This document shows, one piece after another, positions 8,033 through 16,468 of a stretch of 64,000 nt of DNA. The position numbers were made by a program, and so were the translations under genes. How positions within the stretch are numbered: position 1 is the first letter of the stretch; the number at the start of each line of letters is the position of its first letter. The stretch comes from Rhodothermus marinus DSM 4252 (GTDB lineage Bacteria; Bacteroidota; Rhodothermia; Rhodothermales; Rhodothermaceae), in assembly GCF_000024845.1 (NCBI RefSeq), contig NC_013501.1:562001-626000 (forward strand), in the 5' to 3' direction. The notes beneath the pieces were generated by a model. That model searched no databases and had not been told where the DNA came from. It worked only from the letters and a program-made list of their open reading frames with translations.

Positions 8033-9742
8033 TTAGCGTTCCGGTGGTCGTCGCCGCAGCAGGTCGATCCGAAGCGTCTGCTCCGTGCCGGCCTGCAACT
8101 GGATCAACGTATCGCGGGCACCCAGCTCCGGATGCACCAGCCGGAGACGGTGCAGGCCCGGCGTCAGAATGAACGGCCGCTGCTGGGGCGGGACGACGTC
8201 GTGGTAGCGGTTGTCGATGTACACGTGCGCCCAGGGATGAACCTCCAGCCACAGACGGGCCACCTGCATCCAGAGCGAGACGACCACCAGCGTGTCCTGC
8301 CCGGGACGGAGCGTCAGCCTCAGTCGGTAGGGCGGAAACTCCGGGTTGTGCATGTGCAGCGTGTAGCTTCCGGGCGGCAGCGTCAGTGGGGCTTCCAGCG
8401 GGGTGGCGCCCAGCGAGTCGTGGCCGTCCGGGCGCTCCAGCACCACGTACGCCCAGGGTGTGACTTCCAGACGCAGCCGGGCCGGGCGGGGAGGCGTCCG
8501 GGAGGGAGGAGCGGCGGCCGAGGCAGGGGTGCGGGAGGTGCCCGCAGGCGTCTGAGCAGGCTCGGAGGACCGATCCGGAGTGGAACCGGAGGCTGCAGGC
8601 TGCGGGCGCGAGGCGAGGGTGTCCGTCGCCGTGAATGATCCGGCAGCCGGGGGTGGTTGCTCCGGCGGTGTGGTCAGCGATTCGCTTTCCGGCGTGGTGC
8701 GGGCGGAAGCGGTCAGCGAGGGAGGCGACCCATGTTCCGGCCGGACGGACAGGCGCTCCCGGAGCAGCAGTCCCAGCCCGAGCAGCAGGGCAACGGCGGT
8801 GGCCGGCAACCACCGACGACGACGCCGCGCAGGAGGTGGAGCGGGCGGTTCGGGTTGCGCCGTCGGGACCGGAGTGCGCGGAAAGGCCGTTGGATCTTCC
8901 ACATAGGCCGCCAGGTCTTCGGCCGTGGCGTGCAGTTCGGGCCGACGACGCAGTTCCTCCAGGTCCTGCAGCAGCGCGGCGGCGTCGGGATAGCGCTGCT
9001 CCGGACGTTTGGCCAGCAGTCGGGCGCACAGGGCCACCACGTCGTCCGGTACGGCCGCCAGGTTGCGCAGGCGTGGGATGGGATCGTGATGCAGCACCGC
9101 GTCGAAGATTTCACCGGGCGTCTCGCCTGGAAAAGCCGGGGTGCCCGTCAGCATTTCGAAGAGCGTGGCCCCCAGGGCGAACAGGTCGGTGGCCGGCCCG
9201 GGCGCCTCGCCCAGCACCTGCTCGGGTGCCAGGTAGCCGGGCGTGCCGCGTATTTCGCCGTCGCCGCACGCAAGCAGCGAAGCCATGCCGAAGTCGGTCA
9301 ACTTGACCTGGCCTTCGAGCGAGATCAGGATGTTGGCAGGCTTGAGATCGCGGTGCAGCACGCCCTTCTCGTGGGCAGCCTTCAGGCCGCGGGCCACCTC
9401 GGCCACGATGTACAGCGCCAGCGCCGGAGGCAGCGGCCCGTGCGCCAGCAGCTCGCGCAGCGAAACACCCTCGACAAATTCCGTGGCGAAGTAGACGTGC
9501 GGTCCCTCGCGGCCGAAGGCATAGACGGCCACCACGTTCGGATGCTGGACGCGCGCCGCCAGCCGGGCTTCTTCCTCGAAGCGCTGCACGAAGGCCTCGT
9601 CTTCGGCCAGCTCCGGCCGGAGAATCTTCAGCAGCACGAAACGGTCCAGCGACGCCTGATAGGCTTTGTAGACGGTGGCCGTGGGGCCCGAGGCCAGCTC
9701 CGCAAAGGGCTGCAGGTCGCCTATGCGTTCTGGACGTCCCAT
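8033..9742 (-). CDS. Membrane Ser/Thr protein kinase with two extracytoplasmic PEGA-like domains
   Basis: 569 residues. The cytoplasmic Hanks-type kinase spans about 7-265: lysine in VLLKILRPE (K39), catalytic loop HRDLKPAN (D132), DFG at 150-152 and an APE segment. The glycine loop is degenerate (ASGPTATV). A basic RRRRRW patch leads into one transmembrane helix near 312-330, then a Pro/Ser/Thr-rich linker and two PEGA-like repeats, one opening RLRLEVTPWAYV and the other RLWLEVHPWAHVYIDN. The start overlaps the sigma-54 activator gene by 22 bases, implying coupled translation. It is likely to sense the envelope outside and phosphorylate a cytoplasmic partner, possibly the neighbouring activator (inference). 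Confidence 0.92.
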   Translation of the reverse strand: MGRPERIGDLQPFAELASGPTATVYKAYQASLDRFVLLKILRPELAEDEAFVQRFEEEARLAARVQHPNVVAVYAFGREGPHVYFATEFVEGVSLRELLAHGPLPPALALYIVAEVARGLKAAHEKGVLHRDLKPANILISLEGQVKLTDFGMASLLACGDGEIRGTPGYLAPEQVLGEAPGPATDLFALGATLFEMLTGTPAFPGETPGEIFDAVLHHDPIPRLRNLAAVPDDVVALCARLLAKRPEQRYPDAAALLQDLEELRRRPELHATAEDLAAYVEDPTAFPRTPVPTAQPEPPAPPPARRRRRWLPATAVALLLGLGLLLRERLSVRPEHGSPPSLTASARTTPESESLTTPPEQPPPAAGSFTATDTLASRPQPAASGSTPDRSSEPAQTPAGTSRTPASAAAPPSRTPPRPARLRLEVTPWAYVVLERPDGHDSLGATPLEAPLTLPPGSYTLHMHNPEFPPYRLRLTLRPGQDTLVVVSLWMQVARLWLEVHPWAHVYIDNRYHDVVPPQQRPFILTPGLHRLRLVHPELGARDTLIQLQAGTEQTLRIDLLRRRPPER

Positions 9743-11208
9743 TCTTTCAGTTTATAGTGCAGCCAGCGACGCGATACGCCCAGCACGCGCGCCGTCTCCG
9801 AAATGTTGCCGCCGTGTCGTTTCAACGTGCGCAGCACCACGCGGCGCTCGACTTCCTTCAGCGGCAGATCGGGTTCGAAGGGATCGGCCCCGTCCGTGTC
9901 GGGCAGGCGCAGGTCTTCCGGCGTGATCAGTTCGCCCCGCGCCAGCACGACGGCCCGCTCGATCGTGTTTTCCAGTTCGCGGACGTTGCCCGGCCAGTGG
10001 TAGCGCTCCAGCAGCTCGAGTGCTTCCGGCGTGAAGCCCTTGATGTGCGCGCGTTTTTTGACGGCGTATTTGTCCAGAAAGTGATGGGCCAGCAGCGGGA
10101 TGTCGCCACGCCGATGCCGCAGCGGCGGTACCGTGATCTGAATCGTATTGAGGCGGTAGTAGAGGTCTTCGCGGAACTTGCCCTGCTGGACCAGCTCGCG
10201 CAGCGGTTTGTTTGTGGCCGAGATGACCCGGACGTCCACCTTGCGCACCTGGGTGTCGCCTACACGTCGAATCTCGCCTTCCTGCAGCACGCGCAGCAGG
10301 GCCGTCTGCATGCGCGGGCTCAGGTCGCCGACTTCGTCCAGGAAGACCGTGCCGCCGTCGGCCACCTCGAAAAGGCCTTTTTTGTCGGACAGGGCTCCGG
10401 TGAAGGCACCCTTCTTGTAGCCAAAGAGTTCGCTTTCCAGGAGTTCATCGGGCAGCGAACCGCAGAAGACCACCACGAACGGTTTGTCTTTCCGCTCGCT
10501 GTTGTAGTGGATGGCGCGGGCGATGAGTTCTTTGCCGGTGCCGCTTTCGCCCTCGATGAGCACGGTGGCGTCGGTGTCGAGCACGCGGGCCATCGTATCG
10601 AACACCTCGCGCATGGCCGGGCTCTGGCCGACGATTTCGTCGAAGCCGTGCAGGCGCTGGATTTCGCTGCGCAGCCGCCGGTTTTCCTCGCGCAGGGCCT
10701 GGTAGAGCTGGGCGTTTTCGATGGCGATGGCCGCCTGGTGGGCGAAGGCTTCCAGAAACGGCAGATTGTCGCGCGTGAAGCGACCACGCTGGGAAAGGCT
10801 GTCGAGGTAGATGGCGCCGATCAGTCGTTCCTTGATGCGCAGCGGCACGCAGGCGATCGACTGGATGCGTTGCAGCACGATGCTTTCGGCCTTCCCGTAG
10901 CGTTCGTCCTGTTGCGCTTCATAGACAAGCACGGGCTCGCCCCGGCGCAGCACTTCGTGCACGACGCTGGTCGAAATGCGGACCAGTTCGCCCAGTTGCT
11001 GATCGGTAAAGTTGCGCTGGCTCCGGATGGCGAACCCTTCCGGGTGCTGCGGTGCCTTCAGCAGAATGAAGCCGCGCTCGGCTTCGAGCGTCTCCATGGC
11101 GATCTCCAGCACCTTTTCCAGCACGGCTTCCGGATCCCGGAGCGTATTGATCGTCTGGGCGATTTCGACGAGCGCATCCAGCGAGGTCCGCGTGGGCGAA
11201 GCACTCAT
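9721..11208 (-). CDS. Sigma-54-dependent transcriptional activator with GAF domain
   Basis: 495 residues. An N-terminal GAF sensor domain (about 8-165) is followed by a coiled linker, an AAA+ domain with Walker A GESGTGKE (about 220-227), the sigma-54 contact loop GAFTGA (about 267-272) and Walker B TVFLDEVGDL, and a C-terminal Fis-type helix-turn-helix (NISETARVLGVSRRWLHYKL). All motifs needed to activate RpoN promoters are present. There is no receiver domain, so control is by a GAF ligand or by the kinase next door. Its ATG overlaps the stop of the upstream lipoprotein gene in an ATGA, and its end overlaps the kinase start. Confidence 0.93.
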   Translation of the reverse strand: MSASPTRTSLDALVEIAQTINTLRDPEAVLEKVLEIAMETLEAERGFILLKAPQHPEGFAIRSQRNFTDQQLGELVRISTSVVHEVLRRGEPVLVYEAQQDERYGKAESIVLQRIQSIACVPLRIKERLIGAIYLDSLSQRGRFTRDNLPFLEAFAHQAAIAIENAQLYQALREENRRLRSEIQRLHGFDEIVGQSPAMREVFDTMARVLDTDATVLIEGESGTGKELIARAIHYNSERKDKPFVVVFCGSLPDELLESELFGYKKGAFTGALSDKKGLFEVADGGTVFLDEVGDLSPRMQTALLRVLQEGEIRRVGDTQVRKVDVRVISATNKPLRELVQQGKFREDLYYRLNTIQITVPPLRHRRGDIPLLAHHFLDKYAVKKRAHIKGFTPEALELLERYHWPGNVRELENTIERAVVLARGELITPEDLRLPDTDGADPFEPDLPLKEVERRVVLRTLKRHGGNISETARVLGVSRRWLHYKLKEWDVQNA

Positions 11209-12224
11209 GGCACCTGAAATCCTGCTTCTTTGGAGCGACTGCGGTTTCCGAAAATATCGACCACCGAAACCATCCAGTAATATACGCCGGACGTCAGCGG
11301 TTGCGGCACGCGTACCGAATCGAGCGTAGAGGCCAGTCCTTCGAGCGTCAGGATCGGGATGTCCAGGTCGGCTTCGCGCCGCACCAGGTCGATGCGGTAG
11401 GTGAAGGTGAAGGGCAGATTCATCGGCTCCCAGCGCAGCACGGGGCGGGTGGTATCGACGGCGGCCAGTCCGCGTGGATCGAGCGCGACGGGCACGGCCT
11501 CGATCACGCGGGCAAGCTGAAAGGCCGGCGTGTAGACCGTATCGCCCGTGCGGTCGCGCGCGCCCAGGTACAGTGCGTAGCCCAGCAGGTTGTGCAGCGA
11601 GCCGCCCGGCAGCTCCTGCTGGAGCAGCGCTTTGAAAAAGCGACCGGCCGGCTGCGTGGCCTCGAGCGTGTCGGCAAAGCCCAGTGCGGGAATCTTCAGC
11701 CACACGCGCACGACGTCGCGCACGTCGTCGGGGTCGGTGACGGTGGCCTCGATTTCGAGGCGGTACAGGTCGGTGGCCGGCCACCAGCGGCTGATGTGCA
11801 CGGTGACGGCCGTATAGTCGGTGAAGCGGGGCAGGGCGTTCATGCGCACGGTAACCGACTGCGTCTGGCCGGCGGTGATCGAGACCGTCAGCGTGTCCTC
11901 CAGCGCCCGGAAGCCCGCGGCCTGTGCTACCAGGCGGTAGTCGCCGGGCGGCAGTTCGTCGAAGGCGAAGCGTCCGTTCGGGCCGGTGTAGACCAGGCGC
12001 CCGCCCTGCAGCGAATCGGCGGCGGGCAGGAGGCGTACGGCCACGCCCGCCAGCGGCGGGTAGGGTGGATACAGCCGGGTAACCACCCCTTCCAGGCGTC
12101 CCTGCGGCTTGTAGCGATCCGACCGTGGGTCCAGTGGGTTGTCCCGGGGCAGATCGCCCAGGCAACCGGCCCACAGCAGCGGACCGAGTAGCACGATCAG
12201 CCAGCGTTTCCAGAGCTCCGACAT
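11205..12224 (-). CDS. Lipoprotein with carboxypeptidase-regulatory-like domain
   Basis: 339 residues from the ATG at 12224, which opens directly on a lipoprotein signal (SELWKRWLIVLLGPLLWAGC, lipobox LWAGC). An earlier in-frame start would put nine extra residues before it and overlap the previous gene. Residues 40-120 resemble the CarboxypepD_reg fold: GVVTRLYPPYPPLAGVAVRL, then FDELPPGDYRLVAQAAGF. The rest is beta-rich and ends in an Ig-like strand set (SGVYYWMVSVVDIFGNRS). It is probably an envelope lipoprotein on the periplasmic or outer face. It lies between the LEA-like gene (4-base gap) and the activator (ATGA overlap). No specific function is recognised. Confidence 0.8.
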   Translation of the reverse strand: MSELWKRWLIVLLGPLLWAGCLGDLPRDNPLDPRSDRYKPQGRLEGVVTRLYPPYPPLAGVAVRLLPAADSLQGGRLVYTGPNGRFAFDELPPGDYRLVAQAAGFRALEDTLTVSITAGQTQSVTVRMNALPRFTDYTAVTVHISRWWPATDLYRLEIEATVTDPDDVRDVVRVWLKIPALGFADTLEATQPAGRFFKALLQQELPGGSLHNLLGYALYLGARDRTGDTVYTPAFQLARVIEAVPVALDPRGLAAVDTTRPVLRWEPMNLPFTFTYRIDLVRREADLDIPILTLEGLASTLDSVRVPQPLTSGVYYWMVSVVDIFGNRSRSKEAGFQVP

Positions 12225-12228
12225 CGCT

Positions 12229-12849
12229 TCAGGACGTGCGCCCGACTTCACGCGTCAGGATACGAATCGGGCGAGGATAGGACAAGGGACCCAGCGGCGT
12301 TTCGATGAACGGCCGCGCTTCGAGGCCGACGCGCTTCGTAACCCCTTCGGCACCGGCCAGCGCCAGGGTCAGTTCGACAAGATCCTGCAGGTTCTTTTCG
12401 AAAAAGTCCAGCAGATCCAGTTCGAAATCCAGCGGAATCTCCTGCGGAACGCCCGGCCGCAGGCGGTAGACCTGGTTCAGCGTGCCGCTGAGCGTGGGAT
12501 GGTCGTCCAGCAGCAGCGTCCATTCCAATCGCTCCAGGCGGGCGGTTACCGGGTTGTCGGCCGGATTTTCGGCGACAAGGTGCAGCCGGAAGCGCAGCGG
12601 CAGGGTGCCCCGGGCCAGTGCCTGGCTTATTCGGAGCGTCTGCTCCAGCGTCAGGTCTTCGTAGCTGCGCACATGGTCCAGCTCGACGCCGGCCAGGTTG
12701 ACGCCCGAGACGCGATCGATGTAGAAATCGACCTGACGCAGCGCCTGCCACGCGCGCAGCGTGCGGCATTGCCAGTTCAACACGACGACGGCCGCCAGGA
12801 GCGCGATCTTCAGGACCGTTTTGTATATTGGAGCACGTCGAATGGACAT
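12229..12849 (-). CDS. LEA type 2-like envelope protein
   Basis: 206 residues. A hydrophobic N-terminus (KTVLKIALLAAVVVLNWQC) looks like a lipoprotein or membrane anchor, though NWQC is not a canonical lipobox. The rest resembles the LEA-2/WHy beta sandwich: VDFYIDRVSGVNLAGVELDH early, then repeated strand pairs, with PLDFELDLLDFFEKNL near the end. It is the first gene of the six-gene minus-strand run. Its start lies only 18 bases from the start of the divergent gene at 12868. The role is unknown; desiccation or osmotic protection is suggested only by the family name. Confidence 0.7.
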   Translation of the reverse strand: MSIRRAPIYKTVLKIALLAAVVVLNWQCRTLRAWQALRQVDFYIDRVSGVNLAGVELDHVRSYEDLTLEQTLRISQALARGTLPLRFRLHLVAENPADNPVTARLERLEWTLLLDDHPTLSGTLNQVYRLRPGVPQEIPLDFELDLLDFFEKNLQDLVELTLALAGAEGVTKRVGLEARPFIETPLGPLSYPRPIRILTREVGRTS

Positions 12850-12867
12850 AAGCCGAACGGTTTGGAA
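12824..12867 (+). promoter_or_regulatory. Possible promoter embedded in the LEA-like gene start
   Basis: The two divergent ATGs (12849 minus, 12868 plus) leave only 18 bases, so at least one promoter must overlap coding sequence. TATATTGG at 12824-12831, about 37 bases before the plus-strand ATG, resembles the TAnnTTTG element of Bacteroidota promoters. This is a weak match. Confidence 0.25.
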
Positions 12868-14160
12868 ATGAAAAGCAATCGAAAGATCGTTGCGCAATGG
12901 CTCCTGGTATTGCTGCTGGCCGGATGTAACGGCATAAACAGCCGGCCGGTTCAGCAAAGTCTGGCCTGCGACCCGGACAACGGCGGCATCACGCTCCCTG
13001 AAGGCTTCTGTGCGCTGGTGGTGGCCGACAACGTCGGCCGCGCCCGCCACATCGTGGTGCGCGACAACGGCGACATCTACGTGGCGCTGATGCGCCTGCA
13101 GAACGGCCACGGTATCGCCGCGCTGCGCGACACGAGCGGCGACGGCCGGGCCGACCTCATCGCCTACTTCGGCGACGTGCCCGGTACCGGCATCGACATC
13201 CGGGACGGCTACCTGTACTTTGCGCCCGATACGGCCCTGCTGCGCTATCGGCTTGTCGAGGGCGAGCTGCTTCCGCAGGAGCCGCCCGAACTGGTAGCAG
13301 GCGGGCTCCCCGAGCGCGGCCAGCATGCGGCCAAGACGTTCGCCTTCGACGAGGCCGGCTACGTGTACATCAACATCGGGGCGCCGTCGAACGCCTGTCA
13401 GTCGCGCGACCGTCAGCGGGGCGTGCCGGGCATGGATCCGTGTCCGCTGCTGGAGCGCTACGGCGGCATCTGGCGCTTCCGGGCCGACGTGCTCGGCCAG
13501 CGGCAGGACGACGGCCTGCGCTACGCCACGGGCATCCGCAACGCGGTGGCCATCGCCTGGAATCCGTTCGCCGACGCGCTCTACGTCGTGCAGCACGGCC
13601 GCGACCAGCTCGATACGCTCTGGCCCGAGTACTTCGACGCCGAGGACAACGCCAACCTGCCGGCCGAGGAGTTCTTCCGCGTGGATGAGGGGGACGACTT
13701 CGGCTGGCCCTACTGCTACTACGACCCGATTCAGAACAAAAAGGTGCTGGCGCCCGAGTATGGCGGCGACGGCCAGACCGTCGGGCGCTGCGATCAGTTT
13801 GAGGATCCGATCGTGGCCTATCCGGCCCACTGGGCCCCCAACGACCTGATCTTCTACGACGGCACGCAGTTTCCCGAGCGCTACCGGGGCGGCGCCTTCA
13901 TTGCCTTCCATGGCTCCTGGAACCGCGCGCCGCTCCCGCAGGCCGGCTACAACGTGGTTTTCCAGCCCATGAATGCGGACGGCACGCCGGCCGGCGATTG
14001 GGAGGTGTTTGCCGACGGCTTTGCCGGTACCGACCAGATCCGGAGCACGGGCGACGCCAAGCACCGGCCGATGGGACTGGCCGTGGGGCCTGACGGTTCG
14101 CTCTACATCTCCGATTCGGTCCGCGGCCGCATCTGGCGGGTGATCTATCGGGGAAGCTGA
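12868..14160 (+). CDS. PQQ-dependent sugar/sorbosone dehydrogenase-like lipoprotein
   Basis: 430 residues from the ATG at 12868, selected because a lipoprotein signal follows at once (WLLVLLLAGC). The body is a six-bladed beta-propeller of the soluble glucose/L-sorbosone dehydrogenase family: LPEGFCALVVADNVGRARHI at the start, GQHAAKTFAFDEAGYVYI and GIRNAVAIAWNP in the middle, and HRPMGLAVGPDGSLYISD at the end. Family members oxidise sugars in the periplasm with PQQ; which substrate is used here cannot be told. Paired cysteines (for example CQSRD and DPCP) suggest disulfides. The 3' end overlaps the convergent histidine kinase gene by 16 bases. Confidence 0.82.
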   Translation: MKSNRKIVAQWLLVLLLAGCNGINSRPVQQSLACDPDNGGITLPEGFCALVVADNVGRARHIVVRDNGDIYVALMRLQNGHGIAALRDTSGDGRADLIAYFGDVPGTGIDIRDGYLYFAPDTALLRYRLVEGELLPQEPPELVAGGLPERGQHAAKTFAFDEAGYVYINIGAPSNACQSRDRQRGVPGMDPCPLLERYGGIWRFRADVLGQRQDDGLRYATGIRNAVAIAWNPFADALYVVQHGRDQLDTLWPEYFDAEDNANLPAEEFFRVDEGDDFGWPYCYYDPIQNKKVLAPEYGGDGQTVGRCDQFEDPIVAYPAHWAPNDLIFYDGTQFPERYRGGAFIAFHGSWNRAPLPQAGYNVVFQPMNADGTPAGDWEVFADGFAGTDQIRSTGDAKHRPMGLAVGPDGSLYISDSVRGRIWRVIYRGS

Positions 14161-15614
14161 GCCATTGGTGTGGGTTCGGAAGCCGTTACCGACAGCGCAG
14201 GTAGCGTAATGCGCACCGTGGTGCCCTGGCCGGGGTCGGAGGTGATTTCCAGAGTGCCCTGGTGGAGGGCCACGATGCGGGCTACAAGGGCCAGGCCCAG
14301 ACCGTGTCCTTCGATGTCGGGAGCTGTCTGGGGGGCACGGTAGAATCGTTCGGTGACGTGTGGCAACGCCTCGCGCGGGATCCCGATGCCCGTGTCGCGG
14401 ACTTCGAAAAGCACATGGGCATTCGCGGTGTGCACCACCACGTCAATTTGTCCCTGCGTGGTGTATTTGACCGCATTGTCCAGCACGTTTCGGACAACCT
14501 CCTGCAGAAGGGTTTCGACGCCATAAAGCCGGGCGTCTGGTGCCAGCGATGCCGTCAGCGTAACACCGCGGGTGCGGGCGCGCGTTGCAAAAAGCTCCTG
14601 TTCGCGGGCGGCCAGCTCGGAGAAGTCCACCGGGGCAAATGGAAAGGCCGCCTCAGGCTGGTCCAGACGACTCAGCAGCAGCAGGTGCTGGACCAGTCTC
14701 GTCATCTGCTCGGTCTGATCGAGGATCTGGCGCAGGGTGGTGCGGTAGCTATCCGTCGAGCGTGGGCGTCGCAGGGCCAGCTCCGCCTGACCGTGGAGGA
14801 TGGCCAGTGGCGTTTTCAGCTCGTGGGCTGCGTTGGCCGTAAAGCGCCGGAGTTCATCGAAAGCCCGGTGCAGACGATGGAGCAGCGCGTTCAGCGTGGC
14901 CAGCAGCTGGGCGGTCTCCCGGTCCAGCGGAGACGTCAGGCGGATGGGTTCGTGGAGGCTTTCAGGCGAAAGGGCGGCCGTCGCCCGGGTCAGTTCGTGC
15001 AAAGGACGCAGCACGCGTCGGCCACTGACGGCCAGCAGCGTCAGAATCAATCCCGAAAGCAGCACCCAGCTTACAAAAAGGCCAAGGGCAAGCTGACGAT
15101 AAAGCGCCACAAAGCCGGGTTCGAAGCGGGCCAGTTGAATAGCGCCCAGATAGCGTCCGGCTGGATCGTGTAAGGGAAACACCAGATAATAGAGGCGATA
15201 TTCGCCCACCTGAAACGTCTGGAGCGGCTTCCAGAACGGTTCATGCTGCACCGGTGCGTGCAGGAGCACTTCGGGATAGCGGTCCGAGAGGAGTCGTATG
15301 TTGGCCGACTGGCGGATCAGGTGTCCTCTGGCATCGAAGACCTGCAGAAAATAAGGATCCACGTGCCGTTCCAGCAGCCGATGGTGCGGTTCGTCCCAGT
15401 AATAGGCGTCGACGTCCAGATGGTCGTCGCGGACAATGCGGCTGGCGACCAGTTGGATTTCGTTGCGTAGCGGGAGCCGTGCCAGTTCGTTGATCCACCC
15501 GTAGGCCGCCAGCCAGGCCAGCAGACCCAGCAGGGCCAGAGCGGCGATCAGGGTACCACCGCTCTGCACAAGCAGCCTGTTCAGAAAGGATGGATGGCGG
15601 GAAGATGGAGGCAT
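14145..15614 (-). CDS. Sensor histidine kinase of a metal-efflux two-component system
   Basis: 489 residues. Two transmembrane helices (about 16-40 and 175-198) flank a periplasmic sensor domain of about 135 residues rich in His and Asp (YYWDEPHHRLLERHVD). A HAMP segment follows, then HisKA with FTANAAHELKTPL (phosphoacceptor H264) and an HATPase domain with NVLDNAVKYT, DTGIGIP and GHGLGLAL. It lies 3 bases after its response regulator, and the pair is divergent from the CusBA-TolC operon, so it most likely senses periplasmic metal, like CusS. The His-rich sensor loop is consistent with this. Confidence 0.9.
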   Translation of the reverse strand: MPPSSRHPSFLNRLLVQSGGTLIAALALLGLLAWLAAYGWINELARLPLRNEIQLVASRIVRDDHLDVDAYYWDEPHHRLLERHVDPYFLQVFDARGHLIRQSANIRLLSDRYPEVLLHAPVQHEPFWKPLQTFQVGEYRLYYLVFPLHDPAGRYLGAIQLARFEPGFVALYRQLALGLFVSWVLLSGLILTLLAVSGRRVLRPLHELTRATAALSPESLHEPIRLTSPLDRETAQLLATLNALLHRLHRAFDELRRFTANAAHELKTPLAILHGQAELALRRPRSTDSYRTTLRQILDQTEQMTRLVQHLLLLSRLDQPEAAFPFAPVDFSELAAREQELFATRARTRGVTLTASLAPDARLYGVETLLQEVVRNVLDNAVKYTTQGQIDVVVHTANAHVLFEVRDTGIGIPREALPHVTERFYRAPQTAPDIEGHGLGLALVARIVALHQGTLEITSDPGQGTTVRITLPALSVTASEPTPMAQLPR

Positions 15615-15617
15615 GGT

Positions 15618-16325
15618 TCACCCTTCGGCCGGTTCATAGCGGTAACCGACGCCCCGGACCGTTGCAATGTAGCCCGGGCAGCCTGCTTCCTGCAATTTGC
15701 GGCGCAAGTAGCTGATATACACTTCGAGCAGGCTGGTGCCGTGGTCGAAGTCGTGGCCCCACACTTCGCGGTAGATCTGCAGCCGCGAAATCGCCCGACG
15801 GGGGTGTTGCATCAGGTAGGCCAGCAGATCGAATTCGCGCGGCGTAAGGGAAAGCGTGCGCTCGCCACAGGTGGCGGTGCGGGCGTTCAGGTCGAGCGTG
15901 AGCGGACCATTGCGCAGCAGGTGGCGGGTGGGCTGGCGCTTGCTTCGGCGCAGCAGGGCTTCGATCCGGGCCAGCAGTTCTTCAAAGGCGAACGGTTTGG
16001 GCAGATAGTCGTCGGCACCGGCTCGTAGCCCGCGCACGCGATTTTCGACATCGTCGAGGGCCGTCAGCATCAGAACAGGTAGATCCGGCCAGCGCTGGCG
16101 TACCTGGCGGCACACTTCCACGCCATCCATGCCCGGCAGTCGTACGTCCAGCACCAGCAGGGCCGGCTCCAGATGCTCCAGGCGCGCCAGGGCTTCTTCG
16201 CCGGTGAGCACCCATTCGACCGCGTAGCCCTCTTCCTCCAACCCCTGACGCAACAGGGCCGCCATGGCGATCTCGTCTTCCACCAGTAAAATCGGACGAG
16301 GCATTGCGTCCGGGTTTTTTGGCAT
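15618..16325 (-). CDS. OmpR-family response regulator
   Basis: 235 residues from the ATG at 16325; an in-frame ATG at 16304 (MPRPILLVEDE) is an equally good start, and neither has a clear ribosome site. Receiver domain: acidic pocket VEDE, phosphoacceptor D60 in LLVLDVRLPGMDG, Thr in MLTAL and Lys in LPKPF. The C-terminal winged helix has LTPREFDLLAYLMQHP and ends GVGYRYEP. It probably activates the divergent efflux operon and its own operon from the shared upstream region. Confidence 0.92.
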   Translation of the reverse strand: MPKNPDAMPRPILLVEDEIAMAALLRQGLEEEGYAVEWVLTGEEALARLEHLEPALLVLDVRLPGMDGVEVCRQVRQRWPDLPVLMLTALDDVENRVRGLRAGADDYLPKPFAFEELLARIEALLRRSKRQPTRHLLRNGPLTLDLNARTATCGERTLSLTPREFDLLAYLMQHPRRAISRLQIYREVWGHDFDHGTSLLEVYISYLRRKLQEAGCPGYIATVRGVGYRYEPAEG

Positions 16326-16468
16326 TTATACGCCGAGAACCGACGCCGGACCTGTTCCGCTCGAAACTTTTAAAGGAAGACTCAGCAGGCTTTAAGCCTT
16401 TTCTAAGAACTACAACGGGCGCTTCGGCGATGGTGCAGCAAAGAGACCCGGAGAGGACTTCGAGACCC
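16326..16468. promoter_or_regulatory. Shared regulatory region of the two-component system and efflux operon
   Basis: 143 bases between divergent genes. They contain AT-rich, similar short blocks (CTTTTAAAGG, GGCTTTAAGCC, CTTTTCTAAG within about 16367-16409); GGCTTTAAGCC is nearly palindromic. These are candidate binding sites for the OmpR-type regulator, but no established consensus was matched. Confidence 0.4.

Noticed and set aside
12850-14064. Upstream extension of the LEA-like frame through the divergent dehydrogenase
   Set aside because: The dehydrogenase on the plus strand has a lipobox and propeller motifs; the minus frame there shows none. The LEA-like gene starts at 12849.
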